Shown here: in pieces, positions 7,868-15,818 of the stretch
Position numbering within the stretch: the stretch's first letter is position 1
Layout: each line of letters starts with the position of its first letter
Source of the DNA: Acidobacteriota bacterium
GTDB lineage: Bacteria; Acidobacteriota; Terriglobia; Bryobacterales; Bryobacteraceae
NCBI GenBank assembly: GCA_025352795.1
Contig: JANXSF010000102.1
Span: 170,523-234,522 of the forward strand
DNA: 64,000 nt
Direction of reading: 5' to 3'
Position numbers and translations under genes: made by a program
Notes under the pieces: model-generated
Database searches by the model: none
Told to the model about the DNA's origin: nothing
What the model saw: only the letters and a program-made list of their open reading frames with translations

Positions 7868-10387
7868 CTAAGCGGTTGGCTCCACCGGACCTTCCTCTTC
7901 ATCCTTAACTTCACCCTCAGGAACGACACTGGCGGCTGCGACGCGATCGCCCTCATCCAGGTTTACCAATCGCACACCCTGCGTGGAACGACCTGCCTGT
8001 CGGATATGGCTCGATTCTGTACGCAGAATCTTTCCGTCGGCGGAAATGATCACCACATCGGTATCTTCCTTAACCGACAAGATACCCACCACGGAACCAA
8101 TTTTCTTGGTGACCTTCATGTTGATGACACCCTTGCCGCCGCGATGCGTCAACCGGTAATCTTCAAGTGGCGTGCGCTTGCCATAACCAGTCTCACTGAT
8201 GGACAGAATCAATCCATCTTTCTCCACAACTTCGGCACCAATCAGATAATCCCCAAGAGCCAAATCCATGGCCGCAACCCCGCGAGCCGGGCGACCCATG
8301 GCACGAACTTCTTTTTCAAGGAACTTGATCGCCATACCGGCGTGGGTGGCCAGGAACATGTAATTGTCGCCATTCGATAACCGCGCGGCAATCAGTTCAT
8401 CCTGGTCATCCAGTGAGATCGCAATAATGCCGCGAGCCAAAGGATTATCGAACTCGGTCAATTCGCACTTTTTAATTACGCCATTGCGCGTCACCATCAC
8501 AATAAACCGGCCTTCAGCAAATTCCTTCACGGGCAGGAATGCTTTCACCTGTTCATCGGTCTGCAACGCGATGAGGTTGGAAATATGTTTCCCCTTGCCC
8601 GTGGTACCGGCATCGGGGATGGCATAAATCTTCAACCAGTAAACCCTACCCTTGGTTGTGTAAATCAGCAGATAGGCATGAGTAGACGCTACAACCAGAT
8701 GCTCCACCACATCTTCACTGCGCGTCCCCATTCCAATGCGACCCTTGCCGCCACGAGTTTGACGACGATAGGTATCCATTGAGGTGCGCTTCAGGTATCC
8801 GCCACGGCTTACGGTCACCGCGACGTCTTCCACCTGCACCAGATCTTCTAAATTGATTTCGCCGGAATCTTCAATGATTTCCGTGCGACGGGCATCGCCA
8901 AAATCTTTCTGAACTTCTTTCAGTTCTTTGATGATCAGCGCTTTCAGAACAGTTTCTGAACCCAAAATTTCCAGGTAGCTGGCAATCATCTTTTGAATTT
9001 CCGCCAACTCGTCCAAAATCTTTTGCTGTTCCATGCCAGTAAGCCGTTGCAGTTGCAATTCGATAATTGCCTGCGCCTGCCGCTCACTGAATTGGAAGGC
9101 GCCAATCAGGTTTTCCTTCGCTTCTTTAGGATTCTTGGCAATGCGAATCAAGCGGATGACTTCATCCAGATGATCCAGCGCTTTTTGGAATCCTAATAAA
9201 ATGTGTTCCCGGTCACGCGCCTTGCGCAACATGTAATCGGTTCGACGACGGACCACTTCAACGCGGTGATCAATGAACCGCTTGATCATGTCAATCAGGC
9301 CAAGCTCGCGTGGCTGACCGTTGACAATGCTCAGCATGATCACGCCGAAGTTGGTCTGCATCTGCGTGAACTTGTACAGATTGTTCAGCACGATTTCAGA
9401 CTGCTCTCCGCGCTTCAATTCGTACACAATGCGCATTCCCTGACGATCGCTTTCATCGCGAATTTCAGAAATGCCTTCCAGCTTCTTTTCGTTGACTAAA
9501 CCGGCCGTCGCTTCAATCATGCGGGCCTTGTTCACCATGTAGGGAATTTCGGTGACAATGATGGCTTCGCGATCGCGACTGATTTTTTCCACCGACGCTT
9601 TGGCGCGCATCTTGAGCGATCCACGGCCCCTGGTATAGGCGTCTAAAATTCCGGCACGACCTAAAATGTATCCGCCGGTTGGGAAATCGGGACCAGGAAC
9701 CATGGCCATGATTTCCGGTAGCGACATGTTGGGATTGTTGACTAAGGCGATGGTGGCGTTGATGATTTCCGTCAAATTATGAGGCGGAATATTCGTGGCC
9801 ATACCCACGGCGATTCCCTGCGATCCGTTTACCAACAGATTGGGATAGCGCGTGGGCATTACTTCCGGTTCGCTTTCCGAATCGTCGTAGTTGGACTTGA
9901 AATCGACCGTTTCTTTGTCGATGTCTTCAATTAGGGAAGCAGCAATTTTCGAAAGACGAGCTTCGGTGTAACGCATGGCTGCGGGGGGATCACCATCCAC
10001 CGAACCAAAATTCCCCTGGCCATCAATCAACGGATAGCGTAAGGAAAAAGGCTGGGCCATACGGACCAACGCATCGTAGATGGCAGAATCGCCGTGCGGA
10101 TGGAACTTACCCATCACTTCACCAACGATTTTTGCCGATTTACGAGTGGGTCGATTGTAGTTCAACCCCAATTCGCTCATGCCGTAAAGAATGCGTCGAT
10201 GAACAGGCTTCAGCCCATCCCGGACATCCGGTAAAGCTCGACCGATGATAACGCTCATCGCATAGTCAAGGTACGACTTGCGCATCTCATCTTCGATATT
10301 CACCGGAATAATCTTGTTATCCCCGCCCAGCGGCAACTGACCGCCCGGTGGCGGCTGAGGTGGTTGCTGGTTGTCGTTGTCGGCCAA
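7868..10387 (-). CDS. gyrA: DNA gyrase subunit A
   Basis: Breakage-reunion subunit of the type II topoisomerase that introduces negative supercoils. 839 aa. The start is TTG, supported by AAGGAG seven bases upstream; a proline/glutamine-rich extension of about 25 residues precedes the conserved domain. The catalytic tyrosine is Y140 ([10 protein letters not shown]). The quinolone-resistance region reads [17 protein letters not shown] with S101 and D105, the residues of susceptible enzymes. The C-terminal wrapping domain keeps a GyrA box (QTRGGKG), which favours GyrA over ParC. The acidic tail is typical. It lies 133 bases downstream of moxR, with its own likely promoter in between. Confidence 0.96.
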   Translation of the reverse strand: MADNDNQQPPQPPPGGQLPLGGDNKIIPVNIEDEMRKSYLDYAMSVIIGRALPDVRDGLKPVHRRILYGMSELGLNYNRPTRKSAKIVGEVMGKFHPHGDSAIYDALVRMAQPFSLRYPLIDGQGNFGSVDGDPPAAMRYTEARLSKIAASLIEDIDKETVDFKSNYDDSESEPEVMPTRYPNLLVNGSQGIAVGMATNIPPHNLTEIINATIALVNNPNMSLPEIMAMVPGPDFPTGGYILGRAGILDAYTRGRGSLKMRAKASVEKISRDREAIIVTEIPYMVNKARMIEATAGLVNEKKLEGISEIRDESDRQGMRIVYELKRGEQSEIVLNNLYKFTQMQTNFGVIMLSIVNGQPRELGLIDMIKRFIDHRVEVVRRRTDYMLRKARDREHILLGFQKALDHLDEVIRLIRIAKNPKEAKENLIGAFQFSERQAQAIIELQLQRLTGMEQQKILDELAEIQKMIASYLEILGSETVLKALIIKELKEVQKDFGDARRTEIIEDSGEINLEDLVQVEDVAVTVSRGGYLKRTSMDTYRRQTRGGKGRIGMGTRSEDVVEHLVVASTHAYLLIYTTKGRVYWLKIYAIPDAGTTGKGKHISNLIALQTDEQVKAFLPVKEFAEGRFIVMVTRNGVIKKCELTEFDNPLARGIIAISLDDQDELIAARLSNGDNYMFLATHAGMAIKFLEKEVRAMGRPARGVAAMDLALGDYLIGAEVVEKDGLILSISETGYGKRTPLEDYRLTHRGGKGVINMKVTKKIGSVVGILSVKEDTDVVIISADGKILRTESSHIRQAGRSTQGVRLVNLDEGDRVAAASVVPEGEVKDEEEGPVEPTA

Positions 10388-10408
10388 GTTGGAACTCCTT
10401 GAAAACGA

Positions 10409-10437
10409 AGACGGCTTTCGCTGTTTCTTTGCCGTCT
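10409..10437. repeat. Inverted repeat in the gyrA 5' leader
   Basis: AGACGGC at 10409-10415 pairs perfectly with GCCGTCT at 10431-10437 across a 15-base spacer. It lies between the likely gyrA promoter and the gyrA ribosome site, so it would form a hairpin in the leader or act as an operator. Confidence 0.5.
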
Positions 10438-10463
10438 GGTTTAGAACTGATATGTAACCCGTA

Positions 10464-10469
10464 ATTATA
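10464..10469 (-). promoter_or_regulatory. Likely -10 box for gyrA
   Basis: On the minus strand this reads TATAAT, a perfect -10 hexamer, about 76 bases before the gyrA start. No convincing -35 hexamer is seen at the normal distance. A small hairpin (AGCTT/AAGCT) followed by T residues just upstream may end the moxR transcript. Confidence 0.45.
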
Positions 10470-10520
10470 ACAAATCAGGCGGGAAAAAGCTTCGTAAGCT
10501 ATTGAGGAAATGAAGGAAGA

Positions 10521-11510
10521 CTACAGTGGCACAGGGATTGTTGACAGGATTTCTTCAATCAGCTTTTCAGCCGTATCGGAACTGGACTTGGTTTGCGTTC
10601 CAAATCGCGTGGCTATCACCAGCCGATGTGCAAAAACAGGAACAGCAAGCCGTTTGCAATCATCGGGAATGGCGAATTCGCGGCCTTCCAGCAGGGCCAG
10701 GGCTTGCACCGCGCGGAACAAAGCCTGCGCTCCCCGAGGACTAACCCCCAATGCCACCCCTTCGTGCTTTCTGGTGCCTTCCACAATGGCCAGAATATAG
10801 TCCACCAGCGCGTCATCCACACGAACGGTAGACACCGCTTTTTGAATGGCCATCACATCGTGCGCAGAAAGAACGGGAGGAAAAGATAATCCCTCTTCCT
10901 GCGGCGCCTGCCTTAGAATTTCACGCTCACTTTGACGATCTGGATAGCCAATGCGCAAACGCATTAAAAACCGGTCCAATTGCGATTCCGGCAAAGGGTA
11001 CGTGCCATGATGTTCCACTGGATTTTGGGTGGCAATCACCAGAAATGGCTGTTCCAGCGGGTAGCACTGCCCTTCAATGGTCACCTGCCCTTCGTTCATC
11101 GCTTCAAGCAATGCACCCTGAGTCTTGGGAGTGGCGCGATTGATTTCATCAGCCAGCAGAAAATTGGTGAAGATAGCGCCTGGCTTGAATTCAAATTCCT
11201 GCGAACGGGTGTTGAAAATGGTTACGCCCAAAATGTCGGACGGAAGCATGTCGGAAGTGAATTGCAGCCGCAGAAAACGACCGTCTACGGCCTTGGCCAA
11301 CGCGTGAGCCAATGTGGTCTTACCCACTCCAGGGACATCTTCAATCAGCAGATGGCCGCGCGCCAGCAGTCCCACTAAAGCAAACCGGACCACATCCTTC
11401 TTCCCTCGAAGTGCGGAGGAAAGGCGGCGTTCCAACTCTGGTAGAAGAGAAACAGCACGAACATCCTCGAATGCGCCTGGGCGCAAAGCCACGAATTCGC
11501 GCTGAGCCAT
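10521..11510 (-). CDS. MoxR-family AAA+ ATPase
   Basis: AAA+ ATPase of the MoxR/RavA clade (329 aa). Members act as chaperones that assemble or activate partner complexes, often with VWA-domain proteins. Walker A is VPGVGKTTLA, Walker B with DEINR is LLADEINRATPKTQGALLEA, and ATQNPVEHHGTYPLPESQLDRF holds the sensor and arginine-finger region. The C-terminal helical lid contains SPRGAQALFRA. The usual partners (DUF58, VWA, transglutaminase genes) are not next to it here, so its substrate is unclear. The ATG is preceded by TATCAT seven bases away and no ribosome site. Confidence 0.9.
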   Translation of the reverse strand: MAQREFVALRPGAFEDVRAVSLLPELERRLSSALRGKKDVVRFALVGLLARGHLLIEDVPGVGKTTLAHALAKAVDGRFLRLQFTSDMLPSDILGVTIFNTRSQEFEFKPGAIFTNFLLADEINRATPKTQGALLEAMNEGQVTIEGQCYPLEQPFLVIATQNPVEHHGTYPLPESQLDRFLMRLRIGYPDRQSEREILRQAPQEEGLSFPPVLSAHDVMAIQKAVSTVRVDDALVDYILAIVEGTRKHEGVALGVSPRGAQALFRAVQALALLEGREFAIPDDCKRLAVPVFAHRLVIATRFGTQTKSSSDTAEKLIEEILSTIPVPL

Positions 11511-11517
11511 TACGGTT

Positions 11518-11523
11518 ATGATA
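11518..11523 (-). promoter_or_regulatory. TANNNT box 7 bases before moxR
   Basis: Minus strand TATCAT, followed by seven bases and the moxR ATG. Transcription starting about seven bases after the box would begin at or next to the ATG, giving a leaderless mRNA. No Shine-Dalgarno sequence is visible. Confidence 0.4.
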
Positions 11524-11545
11524 ATCGAAACCAGCGGGTAAGCGG

Positions 11546-11551
11546 TAAAGT
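11546..11551 (+). promoter_or_regulatory. TANNNT box 6 bases before the 11558 gene
   Basis: TAAAGT, six bases before the ATG at 11558, in the 47-base gap between divergent genes. It mirrors the box in front of moxR and again predicts a leaderless or nearly leaderless transcript. Confidence 0.4.
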
Positions 11552-11557
11552 GGAATT

Positions 11558-12889
11558 ATGTTACCTCTGCTACTGGCGCTACTCAGCATTGCCGATTGGG
11601 TGCCCATGCGCTGGCCCTCCGTCGACCCCAGCAGTCTGGAGTTGGTCAGCGGGACTCCCGTAAATTGCCTGTTAGTCACAGTGCCTTCAGCCAAATTTGC
11701 CGACGCGGCACGTGCGAAAGGCATTGTCACACTGTTAATTTCACAGGACGGGGCAAACGCTGCGGATGCCAAAAAAGTCGGGATGGACGGGATTGTGGTC
11801 CAAGGGCAAACTTCTAAACTTTTACGCGGCATGGAGTCTGAAAGTTTCGTGGTCCTCAGCTTGTCTTCGCGCTATGACATGAATGTTGTGGCGGGTCAAA
11901 AGTTCGCTGGAACATGGCAAGGAGTGTGGCCCGGGGTGAATCAAACTGCAGATGACACTGCTAAAGCCGCCCCCAGCGGAGCTCCCTGGATAGACACAAA
12001 CTCCGGCTTTTTACGATTTGTAAGAGCGTGGACCAGTGCCCCGGTTTGGATTGCGAACCTACCACCGGAAAAGGTTGTCATCAACCCCGTGCGCTATATG
12101 CAAGCCATCGCCGATGCCTCCATGTGCGGGGCTCACTGGGTTATCAGCCTGGATGCAGATTTCCAGAAACGCCTGCTGGCTGGCGAAGAAAAAGCGTTGC
12201 AGTGGTGGCAGCGGATTTGTGGTCTGTTGCGTTATGTTGAGGAGAGCAGGCGTTGGCAGGAATTTCTACCCGCAGGTCAAATGGCTGTGTTGCAAGATCC
12301 AACCAGTGGAGCACTGCTGTCCGGTGGAATTCTGGACATGATCGCAGTGAAGCATACCCCTGTGCAGCCGGTACCTTCCTCCAACTTATCGAAGGATTCC
12401 ATGCGTAGGGCAAAGATGGCTGTGAACGTGAATCCAACTGTTCTTAACGAAGAGCAACGGGCCATGATCTCAGCCTTCACAAAATCAGGCGGCACTGTGT
12501 TGACCAGTCCTCCTGGTTGGAAGTTTCCAGCTCCCAAACCGGGTCAGCTAACGGTGGATCAGGATGCAGTCAAACAGTTGGACGAAATTTGGAAGGAGCT
12601 GAACACTATGACTGGACGGAAAAATCTGGGTGCCAGATTATTTAATGTGGGCAGCATGCTTTCAAATTTGTTGATCTCAGCGGATGGCAAAACTTTGGTG
12701 TTGCACTTGGTGAATTATGCAGATTTTCCTGCGGAATCATTAACAGCACATGTATTGGGGACGTGGAAGAAAGCTACACTGATGAGCCCTGGGAATCCTG
12801 CCAGGAAGTTGGATACCTACGAAGTGGAGGAAGGAACTGGGGTGGATGTTCCGTTGGTGAATACGTTTGCTACTGTGGTGCTGGAGTAG
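11558..12889 (+). CDS. Putative exported glycosidase-like protein, unknown function
   Basis: 443 aa with a short hydrophobic start (MLPLLLALLSIADW) that may be a signal sequence. I do not recognise a family with confidence. Alternating strands and helices in the first 300 residues (for example GIVTLLISQDGANAADAKKV, then APVWIANLPPEKVVINPVRY) and a C-terminal beta-rich piece (LVLHLVNYADFPAESLTAHV) recall barrel-type glycosidases with a C-terminal sandwich, but no catalytic acids can be assigned. It is divergent from moxR, and its last 20 bases overlap the 3' end of the phosphatase gene on the other strand. Confidence 0.55.
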   Translation: MLPLLLALLSIADWVPMRWPSVDPSSLELVSGTPVNCLLVTVPSAKFADAARAKGIVTLLISQDGANAADAKKVGMDGIVVQGQTSKLLRGMESESFVVLSLSSRYDMNVVAGQKFAGTWQGVWPGVNQTADDTAKAAPSGAPWIDTNSGFLRFVRAWTSAPVWIANLPPEKVVINPVRYMQAIADASMCGAHWVISLDADFQKRLLAGEEKALQWWQRICGLLRYVEESRRWQEFLPAGQMAVLQDPTSGALLSGGILDMIAVKHTPVQPVPSSNLSKDSMRRAKMAVNVNPTVLNEEQRAMISAFTKSGGTVLTSPPGWKFPAPKPGQLTVDQDAVKQLDEIWKELNTMTGRKNLGARLFNVGSMLSNLLISADGKTLVLHLVNYADFPAESLTAHVLGTWKKATLMSPGNPARKLDTYEVEEGTGVDVPLVNTFATVVLE

Positions 12890-14462
12890 TTCCCGCGTAT
12901 TCAATCACCAGCACAGTGACGTCGTCCTGCTGATGCAACCCATCCATGAAGCGCATGGCTTCAGCACGCAGCAACATCGACAATTGATCTGCCGGGTGTT
13001 GACTATTGTCTTTTAGAAACTGTTTCAGCCGGACAGTATCGTAAAATTCACCCGCTGGATTTCTGGCTTCCGATAAACCATCGCTATAAATTACGATCTT
13101 CTCACCGGGCTGCAAGTGAATACTTTCCAGGCCATGTTCGGCTTCTTCCAACATGCCCACCGGCATTCCGCTTGGACCCAGCAACTCCACATGTCCGCCC
13201 ACACGTAACACCATTGGGGCGCAGTGACCAGCGTTCACCCACTCCACAAATCCCGTGCCATGAACTGCGGCATAAAATACAGTGGCGTACTTTTCACCAC
13301 CTGTCCGATCCAGCAGAAAGCGATTCAAACGGCTGAACCAGGATGCAATATGATCCCCACCAGGACGCGCTTGTAGAAAGGCACCCTGCAGCAGTGCCGC
13401 AAGTAATGCCGCACTAACTCCCTTGCCCGAAACATCGGCCATTACAAGCGTCCATTGATCCTGATGCCCGTGGGCCACATCGTAATAATCGCCGCCAACT
13501 GCTAAGGAAGGTAACGTCCAGCCTGAGGCGCGGAACCAACCATTGGCAGGTAACGACTTCGGTAACAGATCGGCTTGAATTTTTCGAGCAATGGCCAGCT
13601 CTTCGTCCAAACGTTGCTTAGCGCGTTCCTGTTCCAGGAGTCGAGCATTTTCCAGCACTGTGGACGCTTCCAGTGCCAAGGTTTCCAACAGTTCCCGATT
13701 GCCACGGGACATGTCGGCTTCTACACCGCTGTCTTCCAATAGATAGAGCAAGCCTACGGTGTCTTTAGCCGCCGTAATGGCTCTTGTTGAATTAATGGAA
13801 CCGGACCGCACTCGGATCAAGGGCACGGCGGCAACGTGCGGTCCTACTGTGAAGGACAACAGGTCGTGGCGGGTGTCCAGAGCATGACGCAGGGCCAGCG
13901 TCGCTATGCCAAGCGAATCAACACCCAAGGTCTGACCATTGCGGTGGCGACCCACCTCTAACCGTAAATCGTCCTGATCGTACAACAACAGAAAGCCGCG
14001 TTCGCAACCGGTTATGGACAGTGCCGATTCCACTATGGCCGAGAGCACTTCTGGAGCGGAAAGCGAATGGGCCATGGAACGGGCTACTTCGAGGAGGGAT
14101 CGAAGTTTGGAAAGGCTCGTTGCCCCTTCCGATGGAACAGCGGCAGTGAGTATCGGGCCACGTCCGAACACAACCCTGTAAGAATTGGGGACACCGAACT
14201 CAATCACGTCGCCAGGCGTGAGCAGCGTTCGCGAGGTTTTTCCCCCGTTAACAAAAGTTCCGTGGCTGGATGCCAAATCTTCAACTAAGTAGTCTTCGCC
14301 GTCCAGAACAATTTGCGAATGGCGACGTGAGACTCGGCTGTCTCTCAGGACCAGCGCGTTATCAGGCTGCCGCCCAATGGTGAAAGGAAGCGGCGTAATG
14401 GGCATGCGCGAACTATTGCCAGTTGGCTGCTGTACTTCGACGAAAACAGATGGATCGCTCAT
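12870..14462 (-). CDS. FHA-GAF-PP2C (SpoIIE-type) serine phosphatase
   Basis: A 530-aa cytoplasmic signalling protein. Residues about 20-95 are an FHA domain that binds phosphothreonine (FTIGRQPDNALVLRD, SRVSRRHSQI, SSHGTFVNG). Residues about 125-280 look like a GAF sensor domain. A helical linker with EQERAKQRLDEELAIARKIQ leads into a SpoIIE/RsbU-type phosphatase at about 300-525, with metal aspartates in GGDYYD, MADVSGKGVSAALL, YSDGLSEARN and DDVTVLVIEY. The likely targets are anti-anti-sigma proteins or kinase substrates; none is adjacent. It starts 14 bases after fur and should be cotranscribed with it. The 3' end overlaps the convergent gene by 20 bases. Confidence 0.88.
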   Translation of the reverse strand: MSDPSVFVEVQQPTGNSSRMPITPLPFTIGRQPDNALVLRDSRVSRRHSQIVLDGEDYLVEDLASSHGTFVNGGKTSRTLLTPGDVIEFGVPNSYRVVFGRGPILTAAVPSEGATSLSKLRSLLEVARSMAHSLSAPEVLSAIVESALSITGCERGFLLLYDQDDLRLEVGRHRNGQTLGVDSLGIATLALRHALDTRHDLLSFTVGPHVAAVPLIRVRSGSINSTRAITAAKDTVGLLYLLEDSGVEADMSRGNRELLETLALEASTVLENARLLEQERAKQRLDEELAIARKIQADLLPKSLPANGWFRASGWTLPSLAVGGDYYDVAHGHQDQWTLVMADVSGKGVSAALLAALLQGAFLQARPGGDHIASWFSRLNRFLLDRTGGEKYATVFYAAVHGTGFVEWVNAGHCAPMVLRVGGHVELLGPSGMPVGMLEEAEHGLESIHLQPGEKIVIYSDGLSEARNPAGEFYDTVRLKQFLKDNSQHPADQLSMLLRAEAMRFMDGLHQQDDVTVLVIEYAGTTPAPQ

Positions 14463-14476
14463 CTCGTTTATAAAAG

Positions 14477-14974
14477 CTAACTGGCTTTTCGTACCTTAGC
14501 TTTCACTTTCAAGGGAGCTGCGGCAACTTCTTCCACTTCCCTGCTTCTAAGAACCTGGCAATGGGAGCAGTATCCGCCGATCTCAGTGCGTGCGAGCAAG
14601 ATTTGGAATCCGAAATCTGCTTCAATTTGGCGGCGTAATTTTTGGAGAGGCTCTCCGAAAAACTCTTCCACTTTCCCGCAGCGAAGGCAGATGATGTGGG
14701 CATGTTCCTGCTTCATTCGGGTTTCGTAATAGTGCTGATCCCCGCCGTAGTGCATTAGGTCCAGTTCGTCCACCAACCCTTCCTGCTTCAACAGTTTTAG
14801 CGTTCGATAAACAGTGACCCGGTTCAGCTTTGCATCTTTTTCCTGGGCCAATTGGAAAAGACTTTCTGCGTCCAGGTGCTGGCCTGATTTGTCAATCAAA
14901 TCCAATAAGATTTGACGCTGCCGAGTGAGTCGGATGCCTTGCTTCTGCAATGAGCCTTTAATGGATGAGAGCAT
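14477..14974 (-). CDS. Fur-family transcriptional regulator (Fur/PerR type)
   Basis: Metal-responsive repressor of 165 aa. The winged helix (residues about 10-85) includes LTRQRQILLDLI and LNRVTVYRTLKLL, the DNA-reading helix. The dimerisation domain has the EHAHIICLRCGKVEEF stretch, with regulatory histidines and the first CxxC, and a second CxxC in CSHC for structural zinc. An alanine/lysine-rich tail of about 20 residues is extra. AGGAAT eight bases before the ATG is a good ribosome site. It lies between thuA and the FHA phosphatase on the same strand. Whether it senses iron, peroxide or zinc cannot be read from the sequence. Confidence 0.9.
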   Translation of the reverse strand: MLSSIKGSLQKQGIRLTRQRQILLDLIDKSGQHLDAESLFQLAQEKDAKLNRVTVYRTLKLLKQEGLVDELDLMHYGGDQHYYETRMKQEHAHIICLRCGKVEEFFGEPLQKLRRQIEADFGFQILLARTEIGGYCSHCQVLRSREVEEVAAAPLKVKAKVRKAS

Positions 14975-14984
14975 GAGTCTATTC

Positions 14985-15749
14985 CTATTTTGCCAAAGCC
15001 AGAAAGCGAATTGCGTTTTTTAAAATCTGCTGCACTTCGGCTTGAAAATAAATCGGATAGGTTTCATGGCCAGGACGGAAATAAAACACCTGCCCTTTTC
15101 CGAACTGCCAAAGCAACCCATCACTGCCGTCCTGCATATCGTTGGCGTAGCGCCCTTCAAGAATTTTCACGTCGGGCGTAGGAACTGTAAATGGGTTCCA
15201 GTAAACTTCAGTTTTGGGAATCACAAAATCGGTAACGCCTTTGGCGATTGGATGTCCAGGAGTAGCCACGTGGATTGTTTCCGATGCCCCACTATTTTGC
15301 ACCTCCGCCCATTTTCCTGGCGTCGTCAGCAATGGTTGACCACGATCAAATGCAATGGTTTTCATGATGCGCTGAAACGGCTTGGCATAGTGGGCCGAAT
15401 GGATTGGTAAGAAGCCCATGCCCCGTTCCCGAATATGCTTCATCACCCGTTCCACACTTTCATCCGTTACCAATGCATGGTTTTTGTGACCAAACCAAAT
15501 CAGCACATCGGTTTTCAAAAGAACAGCTTCGCTCAGCCCTTGTTCGGCGTCCTGCAAATTCGCGACTGTCACTTGCATGTCAGGCTCATTAGAAAGAAAT
15601 GCAGCAAACTGGCCGTTGATGCCCTGTGGATACACTTCCTTCGGCTCACTGCGTTCGCTCCAAGCCAGTACGCGGACAGATTTCGGACCTTCTGCGGACA
15701 ACGCAAGAGTAGCAAAAAGGAGGAACGGCAGGGCAGCTTGGAGACTCAT
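14985..15749 (-). CDS. Exported ThuA-domain protein
   Basis: 254 aa with a signal peptide (LQAALPFLLFATLALSAEG) and a class I glutamine amidotransferase-like ThuA fold. The segments SVRVLAWSERSEPKEVYPQG, DVLIWFGHKNHALV, GFLPIHSAHYAKPF and VFYFRPGHETYPIY follow the family pattern. ThuA is linked to trehalose or sucrose use and to keto-sugar metabolism, but the reaction is not settled. The gene leads a minus-strand run with fur 10 bases downstream and is divergent from ppk with a 69-base gap. Confidence 0.85.
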   Translation of the reverse strand: MSLQAALPFLLFATLALSAEGPKSVRVLAWSERSEPKEVYPQGINGQFAAFLSNEPDMQVTVANLQDAEQGLSEAVLLKTDVLIWFGHKNHALVTDESVERVMKHIRERGMGFLPIHSAHYAKPFQRIMKTIAFDRGQPLLTTPGKWAEVQNSGASETIHVATPGHPIAKGVTDFVIPKTEVYWNPFTVPTPDVKILEGRYANDMQDGSDGLLWQFGKGQVFYFRPGHETYPIYFQAEVQQILKNAIRFLALAK

Positions 15750-15818
15750 CTTGCTTTGAGACTACCAGAAATCAGCCAACTTTTTAGCTGCTCCGCTACA
15801 CTGAAAGAGAACATTCTC

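Noticed and set aside
15435..15818. Longer ppk start at 15435
   Set aside because: The upstream part is antisense to thuA, does not resemble PPK and would give a protein much longer than the family.
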